Source of the DNA: Alphaproteobacteria bacterium
GTDB lineage: Bacteria; Pseudomonadota; Alphaproteobacteria; UBA8366; Aestuariispiraceae
Length of the DNA stretch: 64,000 nucleotides
NCBI GenBank assembly: GCA_024743195.1
Contig: JANSXE010000002.1
Coordinates: 124,001-188,000, forward strand
Direction: 5' to 3'
Under the pieces are notes generated by a model. That model was not told the DNA's origin. It was given only the letters and a program-made list of their open reading frames with translations, and did not search any database. Shown here one piece after another: positions 54,752 to 62,042 of this stretch (position 1 is its first letter; each line of letters opens with the position of its first letter). The position numbers and the translations under genes were made by a program.

Positions 54752-55861
54752 TTACGCGCCGGCTTCGAAGGCGACCTTTCGGGCCTTGTAGAGCGGATAG
54801 TCCACGAGCGCCGAATATTCCATCGCGTCGTCGCGATAGGCCTTCCAGCTCGCGTAGATCTCCTTCGCGTAGTCGTCGGTGTCGGCCAATTCCGCGATGA
54901 CCTCCCGGCCGGCCTTGGCGAGCGCGAGGATAACGTCGTCCGGATAGGTGCGGACGTCGACATTGTGCTCATTGCGAAGGGTCTGCATGTACTTCGCGTT
55001 GTAATAGGGCCATTCGCCGATGTTGATCGAGTTCGCCGACTGCGCCGCATGCTGCATGATCTTCTGCTGCGCCGGGGTCAGGGAGTCGAACAGCTCCGCG
55101 TTGATCCCGATCTCGCCGGCGCTGTTCACCTCCTGCCAGCCCGGCGTGTAATAGTATTTCGCGTGCTGCTGGAAGCCGTTGGCGCTGTCGAGCCAGGCGC
55201 AGCACAGCTCGGTCGCGTCGATCGCGCCGGACTGCAGCGAGGCGAAGATCTCCTGCGGGGCGATCATGACCGCGCTGGCCCCGACCCGGCGCATCACCTC
55301 GCCGGCGATGCCGGACGAGCGCATCTTCAGGCCCTTGAAGTCGTCCAGGCTGGTAATCTCGCTGTTGAACCAGCCGGCCATCTGCGTGCCGGTCTGGCCG
55401 CAGGTGAACGCCTGCAGGTTGAACAGGTCGCGATAGGCCTTGTTCTGAAGCTCCTGCCCCCCGCCGTGATACATCCAGGCGCAATGCTCCATGGCGTTGA
55501 GCCCGAAGGGGACGAGGCCGAAGAAGGTCGCCGGCTGCCACTTGCCCGCCATGAACATCGGCGAGGCGTGATAGCAGTCCGCCGTGCCCTGGCCGACCGC
55601 GTCGAACACCTCGAAGGTGCCGACCAGCTCGCCCGCCGCATGGACCTTGATGGCGATCTCGCCGTCGGAGAGCTCCTCGACGAATTTCGAGAAATTATAG
55701 GCGATCGAGGCGAGGCCCGGGAAATTGTGCGGCCAGGCCATGACCATCGTCAGCTCGCGCTTGGCCTGCGCGATCGCGGGCGCGGACAGCGTCGCCGCGG
55801 CCGCCGCGCCGGCGCCGGCCGCGAGCGAGGTCTTGAAGAAGTTCCGGCGATTGATGCTCAT
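54752..55861 (-). CDS. TRAP transporter substrate-binding protein (DctP), Tat-exported, second system
   Basis: A 369-residue DctP-like protein. The N-terminus M-S-I-N-R-R-N-F-F-K-T with a moderately hydrophobic Ala/Gly core is a twin-arginine signal, cleaved near A-P-A-I-A-Q-A. The mature part has the T-M-V-M-A-W-P strand, G-G-G-Q-E-L and L-K-M-R-S-S-G-I-A-G-E, the conserved ligand arginine region. Tat-exported members are often the dimeric TakP/alpha-keto-acid type. Start at 55861 follows GGGAGAAACGC; the longer frame upstream is not signal-like. Divergent from a class II aldolase gene. Confidence 0.87.
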   Translation of the reverse strand: MSINRRNFFKTSLAAGAGAAAAATLSAPAIAQAKRELTMVMAWPHNFPGLASIAYNFSKFVEELSDGEIAIKVHAAGELVGTFEVFDAVGQGTADCYHASPMFMAGKWQPATFFGLVPFGLNAMEHCAWMYHGGGQELQNKAYRDLFNLQAFTCGQTGTQMAGWFNSEITSLDDFKGLKMRSSGIAGEVMRRVGASAVMIAPQEIFASLQSGAIDATELCCAWLDSANGFQQHAKYYYTPGWQEVNSAGEIGINAELFDSLTPAQQKIMQHAAQSANSINIGEWPYYNAKYMQTLRNEHNVDVRTYPDDVILALAKAGREVIAELADTDDYAKEIYASWKAYRDDAMEYSALVDYPLYKARKVAFEAGA

Positions 55862-56100
55862 CGTGCGTTTCTCCCAGTTTTCCAAAGGGCCGCCGGCATG
55901 CGGCCGTCGTCTCAGGCGCCCGCGGCGGACGGCGGTCATGGCGACGGAGGGGAAAGCGGCCCGCATGGCCGCCCGGTAGGGCCTTGCTCCCAATCCCGCC
56001 GCCGGCCTCCCGCGCCCGGATAGGGTTCCGGGATCGCGGTCGCGACCGGCTCGATCCGCGGGGCGTTCTGACGCGCCCCTGTCCGCAGAACGAAGTTTAC

Positions 56101-56117
56101 CGAACAAACGTTTGCTC
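56101..56117. promoter_or_regulatory. Palindromic operator, TRAP-proximal copy
   Basis: GAACAAACGTTTGCTC (56102-56117) is a 16-bp palindrome with one mismatched pair, in an AT-rich stretch upstream of the TRAP operon. Same consensus as the copy at 56259: AACAA-NCGN-TTGYT. Confidence 0.6.
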
Positions 56118-56229
56118 AAAAAATAATTGCGGGAATCCGCCGCGCCCGCAACAGAAAAGTTCGCGCGCCCCCCAAGCCCCGGTCAAGCGCTTGACCCGGC
56201 GCGATGTCTCGGCCCCCGCGCGCTCCGCC

Positions 56230-56278
56230 TTGACAGCGGCGCGGGGAGCGATGGATCATTCAAACAATCGTTTGTTCG
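56230..56278 (+). promoter_or_regulatory. Candidate promoter with palindromic operator before the class II aldolase gene
   Basis: TTGACA at 56230-56235 could be a -35 element with ATCATT near 56255-56260 as a weak -10. AACAATCGTTTGTT, a palindrome of the form AACAA-N4-TTGTT, overlaps and follows it (56262-56275), so a bound repressor would block transcription. The site matches the TRAP-proximal copy 150 bp away. The region between the two sites holds no gene. Confidence 0.5.
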
Positions 56279-56340
56279 AGCTCAGGCGTCATCGGGCCGC
56301 GCCGTCAGGCCGCCCGGACGCGCCGTCAGGAGGAAGCGCC

Positions 56341-57189
56341 ATGTCCGCAGCCCAAGCCGCCGGGCCCGCCGCATCGTCCCCCGCATCGTCCCCCGCACCG
56401 TCCCCCCCATCGTCCCCCGCAGCGCCGGACGCCGACGCGCGCAGGGCGCCCCGCGCGATGTCGGAGGCGGAGTGGTCGACGCGCATCGACCTCGCCGCCT
56501 GCTACCGGCTGATCGCGCATTTCGGGATGGACGATCTGATCTACACCCACATCTCCGCCCGCGCGCCCGGACCGGACGAGCATTTTCTGCTCAACCCCTT
56601 CGGCCTGCTCTATGAGGAGGTGACGGCCTCCAATCTGGTGAAGGTCGATCTCGACGGGCGCATCGTCGAGGAGGGCGCGGACCCGATCAACCCGGCCGGC
56701 TTCGTCATCCATTCCTGCGTGCACCGGGCGCGGCCCGATCTGACCTGCGTCATCCACACCCACACGACGGCCGGCGTCGGGGTCTCGGCCCAGGCCGACG
56801 GGCTGTTGCCGATCAGCCAGACGGCGCTCCTGTACAAGGATCTGATCGGCTACCACGACTATGAGGGCCTCGCGCTCAACTTGGCGGAGCAGGAGCGTCT
56901 GGTCGCCGATCTCGGGCACAGGAAGCAGTTGCTGATCCTGCGCAATCACGGGCTCCTGGCCTGCGGGCGCAGCATCCCGGAGGCCTTCGTCATGATGTAT
57001 TATCTGGAGCAGGCCTGCCGGATCCAGATCGCGGCCCAGGCCGGCGGCGCGCTGAAGACCCCGCCGAAAGAGGTGCAGGATCTGGCGCACGATCAGGCGA
57101 TGGGCGGGCTGGGCGCCGCGCTCGGAACCCGGGAGTTCGCCGCGTTGAAACGCCGGCTCGACCGGCTGGGACAGGTCTACGCGGTCTGA
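56341..57189 (+). CDS. Class II aldolase/adducin family protein
   Basis: A 282-residue member of the AraD/FucA-like family. The Zn-binding H-T-H-T motif, an upstream H-S-C-V-H and a later N-H-G-L-L-A-C-G are visible, as is I-Y-T-H-I-S-A-R at the phosphate/substrate loop. Such proteins are aldolases, epimerases or decarboxylases; which is not decidable. The N-terminal 40 residues are a Ser-Pro-Ala tail from a 12-bp repeat. TCAGGAGGAAG gives a near-perfect ribosome-binding site for the ATG at 56341. Probably co-regulated with the divergent TRAP operon through the shared operator pair. Confidence 0.82.
   Translation: MSAAQAAGPAASSPASSPAPSPPSSPAAPDADARRAPRAMSEAEWSTRIDLAACYRLIAHFGMDDLIYTHISARAPGPDEHFLLNPFGLLYEEVTASNLVKVDLDGRIVEEGADPINPAGFVIHSCVHRARPDLTCVIHTHTTAGVGVSAQADGLLPISQTALLYKDLIGYHDYEGLALNLAEQERLVADLGHRKQLLILRNHGLLACGRSIPEAFVMMYYLEQACRIQIAAQAGGALKTPPKEVQDLAHDQAMGGLGAALGTREFAALKRRLDRLGQVYAV
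56371..56418. repeat. 12-bp tandem repeat in the aldolase gene (four units)
   Basis: GCATCGTCCCCC and close variants start at 56371, 56383, 56395 and 56407, encoding the A-S-S-P tail. Confidence 0.85.
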
Positions 57190-57190
57190 A

Positions 57191-57255
57191 GGGGGCGGCC
57201 AATGGGGGCGGCCAGTGGGGGCGGCGAATGGGGGCGGCGAATGGGGGCGGCGCTC
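57191..57255. repeat. 13-bp tandem repeat (five units) between convergent genes
   Basis: GGGGGCGGC(C/G)A(A/G)T repeats at 57191, 57204, 57217, 57230 and 57243. It fills the gap between the aldolase and the Trm112-like gene and touches the latter's stop codon. The period is not a multiple of 3. Confidence 0.88.
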
Positions 57256-57445
57256 AGTCCGCCTTGATCTCGCGCGCCTCGTCGGCAAGCATGATCGGAA
57301 TGCCGTCGCGGATCGGATAGGCGAGCCCCGCCTGGCGCGAGATCAGCTCCTGCGCCTCGGAATCATACTCCAGCGGCCCGTGCGTCACCGGGCAGACCAG
57401 GAATTCGAGCAGCTTCGGGTCGATGTCTCCGGCGCCGTCGGTCAT
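57254..57445 (-). CDS. Trm112 family small protein (YcaR-like)
   Basis: A 63-residue protein with the family core [16 protein letters not shown] and [11 protein letters not shown]. Bacterial members have lost most zinc cysteines; here one Cys remains. Trm112 proteins activate methyltransferases, and the bacterial role is uncertain. It lies 34 bp after the LON-domain gene in the same direction. Confidence 0.88.
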   Translation of the reverse strand: MTDGAGDIDPKLLEFLVCPVTHGPLEYDSEAQELISRQAGLAYPIRDGIPIMLADEAREIKAD

Positions 57446-57479
57446 GGCGTCTGGGCTCCTCCGCAGGGGGCGTCAGGGG

Positions 57480-58172
57480 CTATTGCTTGGCCTTGTCGCC
57501 GCCGCCGCCGCCGGTGTCAAGGACCGCCATCTCGACCAGCGCGGTCAACACCTCGGCGCGCTCCGGCAGCGACGGGGCCTCCAGCAGCGCCTGCTTCTCC
57601 GACGCCTCGAAGGGGCAGATCATGGCGAGCGAGTTGACCAGACGCTCGTCCGGCGTTTCGTTCAAGGCGTCCCAACTCGCCTCGATCTGCTGCGCCTTGA
57701 AGAAGGCCTTCAGCCCCTTGAACAGCTTGGTGCGCGGGACCGCGCCGTGCGGCGCCTCCTCCAGGTCGCGCTCGAAGCCCGCCCAGTCCGGGCGCACCCG
57801 GCGATAGCCGCGGGTCGTCGCCAGCTCCTCCGTCACATGGAAGCGCGCCACGCCCTTGAGCGAGATCAGGAAGCGGCCGTCGTCGGTTTCCTCGAACGCG
57901 ATGATGCGCCCGGCGCAACCGGTCTCGTAGAGCGGCGGCTCCCGGTCGGAGCGCGCGGGCGGCGCGGACGGCTGGATCATGCCGATCATCCGATCCGCCT
58001 TCAGCGCATCCTCGATCATGTTGAGGTAGCGCGGCTCGAAGATGTTGAGCGGCAACAGCCCCCGCGGCAGCAGCAGCACCCCGTCGAGCGGAAAGACCGG
58101 CAGGGACTGTGGCAGTTGCTCGAAGCTCGGATCGAATCGGCTCATCTCGGGCGCGTCGCCCCTTTCTGTCAT
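57480..58172 (-). CDS. LON peptidase substrate-binding domain protein
   Basis: A 230-residue protein equal to the N-terminal domain of Lon without ATPase or protease: L-P-V-F-P-L-D-G-V-L-L-L-P-R-G-L-L-P-L-N-I-F-E-P-R-Y and G-C-A-G-R-I are the standard LON_substr_bdg motifs. Such stand-alone proteins may act as substrate adaptors. An internal ATG (58145) is an alternative start, since the first nine residues are outside the domain. Second gene in a conserved-looking run thioredoxin-TPR, LON, Trm112. Confidence 0.9.
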   Translation of the reverse strand: MTERGDAPEMSRFDPSFEQLPQSLPVFPLDGVLLLPRGLLPLNIFEPRYLNMIEDALKADRMIGMIQPSAPPARSDREPPLYETGCAGRIIAFEETDDGRFLISLKGVARFHVTEELATTRGYRRVRPDWAGFERDLEEAPHGAVPRTKLFKGLKAFFKAQQIEASWDALNETPDERLVNSLAMICPFEASEKQALLEAPSLPERAEVLTALVEMAVLDTGGGGGDKAKQ

Positions 58173-58214
58173 TCCCCGCCGCCCCCCGGGCTTCGGGGGC
58201 GCCGCGCGGCGCCG

Positions 58215-59276
58215 CTAGCTGAACAGCAGCGAGGAGAGGCGTCGCCGCCCGCTCGCCACCAGCGGGTCGGTCGGCCCCAGCGCCTCGAAGATCTTCAGGA
58301 GCTGAAGGCGCGCCGCGCCCTCGTTCCACTCCCTGTTGTGCATCAGGATCTCCAGCAGATCGTCGATCGCCGCCTCATTCTCGCCGATCGCCGCTTCCGC
58401 CTCGGCCAGTTCGAATCGCGCCTGATGGTCGCGCGGATCGGCGGCGACCTTGGCCTTCAGCGCCTCGATCTTGCCGGCGGCCTCGCCGGCCTTTTCGGCC
58501 AGCTCCAGCGCGGCGCGCACGCGGTCGACCTCGCCCGCGATTTCCGGACGGGAGGCCGCATCCTGCGGAATGCCGTCCAGGATTTCGCGGGCGGCCTCGA
58601 TTTCGCCCAGCTTGGCGTAGGCGCCGGCCAGCTTGGCCTGCACCTTGGCGTTCTCCGGGCGATGCTCAAGCACCTGGCCGTAGATCGCGGCCGCAGTCGC
58701 GTGATCGCCCGCCGCGGCGGCCTGATCGGCCTGCTCCAGCGCCTCGTCGATCGCGGCCGCCTCGTCTCCGTCGGCGCCGCCGCCCAACTGGTCGGCGACC
58801 GCCGCCAGTTTGCTCACGAACTCCTTCACCTGGCTGTCCGGCAGCGCGCCCTGGAAGCCGTCCACCGGTCGGCCGCCGGCGAAGGCGTAGACCGTCGGGA
58901 TCGACTGGATGCGCAACTGCTGGGCGATGCCCGGATTGCGGTCGACGTCGATCTTGACCAGCTTCACCTTGCCGCCGGCCGACTGGACCGCGGCTTCGAG
59001 GGCGGGGGTGAGCTGCTTGCACGGCCCGCACCAGGTCGCCCAGAAATCGACGATCACCGGGACCGACATCGAGGCGTCGAGCACGTCCTGCGCGAAACTC
59101 GCCTCGCTGCCGTCGCTGATGACCGGCCCGGCGGGCGCGCTGGACGGCGCCGGCGCCGCCTCGCCTTGGCCCAGGCCGACGAGCCCTTCGGCCGGCGCCG
59201 CCTCGGCAGGGCCGGCGCCCAGCGTTTGCGGCCCCGCGGGCCCGGGTTTCGGTTGTCCGAAAATCGTATCCGACAT
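58215..59276 (-). CDS. Thioredoxin-TPR protein, CnoX-like co-chaperone
   Basis: A 353-residue cytosolic protein. A Pro/Ala/Gly-rich tail (1-50) precedes a thioredoxin domain with active W-C83-G-P-C86. The C-terminal half (about 170-353) consists of tetratricopeptide-like helices (A-A-A-I-Y-G-Q-V-L-E-H-R-P-E-N; A-R-F-E-L-A-E-A). This is the CnoX/YbbN architecture: a holdase that hands substrates to GroEL; the alphaproteobacterial form retains the redox-active C-x-x-C, as here. Start at 59276 (MSDTIFGQPK) fits the family. Confidence 0.88.
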   Translation of the reverse strand: MSDTIFGQPKPGPAGPQTLGAGPAEAAPAEGLVGLGQGEAAPAPSSAPAGPVISDGSEASFAQDVLDASMSVPVIVDFWATWCGPCKQLTPALEAAVQSAGGKVKLVKIDVDRNPGIAQQLRIQSIPTVYAFAGGRPVDGFQGALPDSQVKEFVSKLAAVADQLGGGADGDEAAAIDEALEQADQAAAAGDHATAAAIYGQVLEHRPENAKVQAKLAGAYAKLGEIEAAREILDGIPQDAASRPEIAGEVDRVRAALELAEKAGEAAGKIEALKAKVAADPRDHQARFELAEAEAAIGENEAAIDDLLEILMHNREWNEGAARLQLLKIFEALGPTDPLVASGRRRLSSLLFS

Positions 59277-59482
59277 CTCGTCCACTCGCCTCCTCGATCG
59301 GCGGCGGCGCGGCTTCCCCCCACGCGCGTCTCGCCCGCGGGACGGATCGCTGGGTCCCGCGTCCAACCCGGGTCCGGGCCGACGGTCCTCGACGCGCCGG
59401 CTTGCGGTCCCGAAATGCTTCGGCTCTCTCGCCTATTAGATATTCCCGGCGCCCGGCGAAACAAGGCGCGGGCGGTCCCGCC

Positions 59483-59998
59483 TCAGCTCTCCGGCGCCAG
59501 CGGCGCGCCGAAATCGACGATCTCCGCGTCGTACCCCTCGGCGGCGACGAAGCGCTTCAGGTCCTGCGCCGGAATGCGCGTCGTCTTGTCGTTGCGCAAG
59601 GGATGCGCGTTGACGTGGTCATGATCGAAGATCCCGGCGTCGAGCACGACGCTCAGGCGTTTGTCGACGTCGTTGAGGATCGCGAACGGCGTCACCGCGC
59701 CCGGGATCACGCCGCAGACCGCCATCAGCAGATCGGCGTCGCCGAAGCTGAGCGAGCCCTGCGCGCCCAGGCGCTTCTTCAGCGCCTTCAAATCGACCTG
59801 CCGGTCCTCCAGCACGGTGACCAGCCAGAGCCGCTTCTTCTTGTCGCGCAGGAACAGATTCTTCACATGCGCGCCGCCGAGCTGCCCGCGGAGGGTCTGG
59901 CTCTCCTCCACCGTGAAGACCGGGTCGTGCGCGACCGTCTCGTGCGGGATGGCGAGCGCGTCGAGACGCGCCAACAGATCGTCTTCTCCAAGCGGCAT
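59483..59998 (-). CDS. YbaK/ProX-family aminoacyl-tRNA deacylase (prolyl-tRNA editing)
   Basis: A 171-residue single-domain deacylase that trans-edits misacylated tRNA(Pro). G-G-A-H-V-K-N-L-F-L-R-D-K carries the catalytic lysine, and G-V-I-P-G-A-V-T-P-F and H-P-L-R-N-D-K-T-T are typical of the ProXp-ala (PrdX) branch. Start at 59998 follows GGAGAACC; an in-frame extension to 60139 overlaps unlikely coding sequence. No proS nearby. Confidence 0.9.
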   Translation of the reverse strand: MPLGEDDLLARLDALAIPHETVAHDPVFTVEESQTLRGQLGGAHVKNLFLRDKKKRLWLVTVLEDRQVDLKALKKRLGAQGSLSFGDADLLMAVCGVIPGAVTPFAILNDVDKRLSVVLDAGIFDHDHVNAHPLRNDKTTRIPAQDLKRFVAAEGYDAEIVDFGAPLAPES

Positions 59999-60221
59999 GG
60001 GTGGTTCTCCTCGACGGGCCTCCCTTGGGTGCGGGCCGCTTGTAGCCCCGCACGCGCCTGGGTGCAAACCGGGGCGCAAATCCGGGAGCGGCGGCCCGGG
60101 GCCGCGCGCGCCCGGGGCGCGCGAATTCGAGGCTTGCAAAGCCTTTGCCCGCTCTTTATATAGCCGGCCGTCGGTTCAGGCGGCGCAATGCGCCGGGGTC
60201 GACGCGCAAGAACTGGATCAT

Positions 60222-60296
60222 GCGGGCGTAGCTCAGGGGTAGAGCACAACCTTGCCAAGGTTGGGGTCGTGAGTTCGAATCTCATCGCCCGCTCCA
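60222..60296 (+). tRNA. tRNA-Gly(GCC)
   Basis: A 75-nt cloverleaf with encoded CCA. Acceptor GCGGGCG pairs with CGCCCGC (60286-60292); anticodon stem CAACC/GGTTG encloses TTGCCAA, giving GCC. T-arm contains GTTCGAAT. Confidence 0.97.
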
Positions 60297-60343
60297 GTTT
60301 TCCCACCGGACATCTCATACGACGCAAGCCAGCGCCCCAGCGC

Positions 60344-60388
60344 GCATCGCCCGCGTCGTCGCATCGCCCGCGTCTTCGCATCGCCCCG
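60344..60388. repeat. 17-bp tandem repeat upstream of murJ
   Basis: GCATCGCCCGCGTC(G/T)TC at 60344 and 60361 with a partial third unit from 60378, between tRNA-Gly and murJ. Confidence 0.75.
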
Positions 60389-60434
60389 AAAGCGCCGCTG
60401 GCGGGGCGTCCCGAGTCGGTGTAGGACCGAGCGC

Positions 60435-62042
60435 ATGGCGCTCTATCGTGCGATCGCGACCGTCGGCGGCTGGACCATGGGCAGCCGGATCCTGGGCTTC
60501 GTCCGGGACGTCCTGATCGCCAACGTCCTGGGCGCCGGCCTGGTCACCGACGCCTTCTTCATCGCTTTCAAGTTCCCCAATCTGTTCCGCCGGCTGTTCG
60601 GCGAGGGGGCGATGAACGCCGCCTTCGTGCCGCTCTATTCGCGCCGACTGGAGCGCGGGCCGGAGGACGGGCCCGAGGACGGGCCTGAGGAGGGACCGGA
60701 GGTCGCGCGCGCCTTCGCCGGCGAGGTCGCCTCCGTCCTGACCCTCTTCATGATCGCGCTGACGATCCTCGCCATGGGCGCCATGCCCTGGATCATGAGC
60801 GCCATCGCGCCCGGCTTCCGCGACGATCCGGCCAAATTCGCGCTGACCGTGGAGTTGGGGCGGATCGCCTTTCCCTATCTGCTGTTCATGACGCTTTCGG
60901 CCCTGCTGGCGGGCGTTCTGAACGCGCACGGCCGCTTCGCCGCCGCCGCGGCCGCGCCGATCCTGCTGAATGTCGTGCTGATCTCCGCCCTGGTTCTGAT
61001 CCATCTGGGGGCGATCCCGGCGCCCGGTCCAGGACTGGCCTACGGCGTGGCGCTGGCGGGCGCGCTGCAGTTCGCGATGCTGGCGCTGGCGGCCAAGAAG
61101 GCCGGCGTGCTGCCCCGCGTGCCGCGCCCGCGCCTGACGCCCGGCGTGCGCCGGCTCGTCGTGCTGATGGTGCCGGGCGTCGCGGGCGCCGGCGTCGTGC
61201 AGATCAACGTCATGATCGGCGACGTGCTGGCGAGCTTCCTGGCCGAGGGCTCGGTCAGCTATCTCTATTACGCCGACCGGGTGAACCAACTGCCGCTGGG
61301 CGTGATCGGGGTGGCGGTCGGCATCGCGCTGCTGCCGCTGCTCTCGCGCCAACTGAAGGCGGGGGAGACGGAGGCGGCGGCCGGCAGCATGAACCGGGCG
61401 CTCGAGATCTCGCTGCTGCTGACGCTGCCCGCCGCGGCGGCGCTGATCGCGATTCCGGACGCGATCGTCGTCACGCTCTTCGAACGCGGGGCCTTCGGGC
61501 CGGAGGCCGCGGCGGCGACGGCGGACGCCCTGCGCGCCTTCGCGATCGGCCTGCCGGCCTATGTGCTGATCAAGGCGCTGTCGCCCGGCTTCTGGGCGCG
61601 CGAGGACACCAAGACCCCGGTGCAGATCGCCGCCGCGGCGGTGATCCTGAACGTCGCGCTGGCGCTCGCGCTGATGGGGCCGCTCGCCCACGCCGGGATC
61701 GCGCTCGCCACCGCGGTCACCGCCTGGGCCAATGCGGGCGCGCTGGCGCTGTTGCTGCACCGGCGCGGGCTATTCCGGGCGGACGCGCGGCTCGCCGGCC
61801 GGGTTCCGCGCATGCTGCTCGCCGCGGCCCTGATGGCGGCGGCGCTGACCGGGGGGGCGCTGCTGCTCGAGCCCTGGCTGGCGCCGCCGGGGATCCTGCG
61901 CATTCCCGCGCTGGCGGTCCTGGTCGGCGGCGGGGCGCTGGTCTATTTCGCCGCCGGCCAGCTCTTCGGCGCGGCGCGCCTGGGCGAGGTGACGCGCCTG
62001 CTGCGCCGGCCCGCCGCGAAGACCGGGGGGGAGGGCCCGTGA
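60435..62042 (+). CDS. murJ: Lipid II flippase MurJ
   Basis: A 535-residue inner-membrane protein of the MviN/MurJ (MOP) family with about 14 helices, flipping lipid II across the membrane for peptidoglycan synthesis. The N-terminal signature S-R-I-L-G-F-V-R-D and F-K-F-P-N-L-F-R-R-L-F-G-E-G-A-M-N-A-A-F-V-P are diagnostic, with Y-Y-A-D-R-V-N-Q-L-P later. A cytosolic loop at about 74-91 is expanded by a Gly-Pro-Glu-Asp 12-bp repeat. The stop overlaps the addB start by 4 bp. Confidence 0.95.
   Translation: MALYRAIATVGGWTMGSRILGFVRDVLIANVLGAGLVTDAFFIAFKFPNLFRRLFGEGAMNAAFVPLYSRRLERGPEDGPEDGPEEGPEVARAFAGEVASVLTLFMIALTILAMGAMPWIMSAIAPGFRDDPAKFALTVELGRIAFPYLLFMTLSALLAGVLNAHGRFAAAAAAPILLNVVLISALVLIHLGAIPAPGPGLAYGVALAGALQFAMLALAAKKAGVLPRVPRPRLTPGVRRLVVLMVPGVAGAGVVQINVMIGDVLASFLAEGSVSYLYYADRVNQLPLGVIGVAVGIALLPLLSRQLKAGETEAAAGSMNRALEISLLLTLPAAAALIAIPDAIVVTLFERGAFGPEAAAATADALRAFAIGLPAYVLIKALSPGFWAREDTKTPVQIAAAAVILNVALALALMGPLAHAGIALATAVTAWANAGALALLLHRRGLFRADARLAGRVPRMLLAAALMAAALTGGALLLEPWLAPPGILRIPALAVLVGGGALVYFAAGQLFGAARLGEVTRLLRRPAAKTGGEGP
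60657..60704. repeat. 12-bp tandem repeat in murJ (four units)
   Basis: GGGCC(G)GAGGAC-type units at 60657, 60669, 60681 and 60693 encode G-P-E-D/E in a cytosolic loop. Confidence 0.85.

Noticed and set aside
54098-56023. 641-codon plus-strand frame opposite the second TRAP operon
   Set aside because: Antisense shadow; the minus-strand binding protein and DctQ have intact signal and family motifs.
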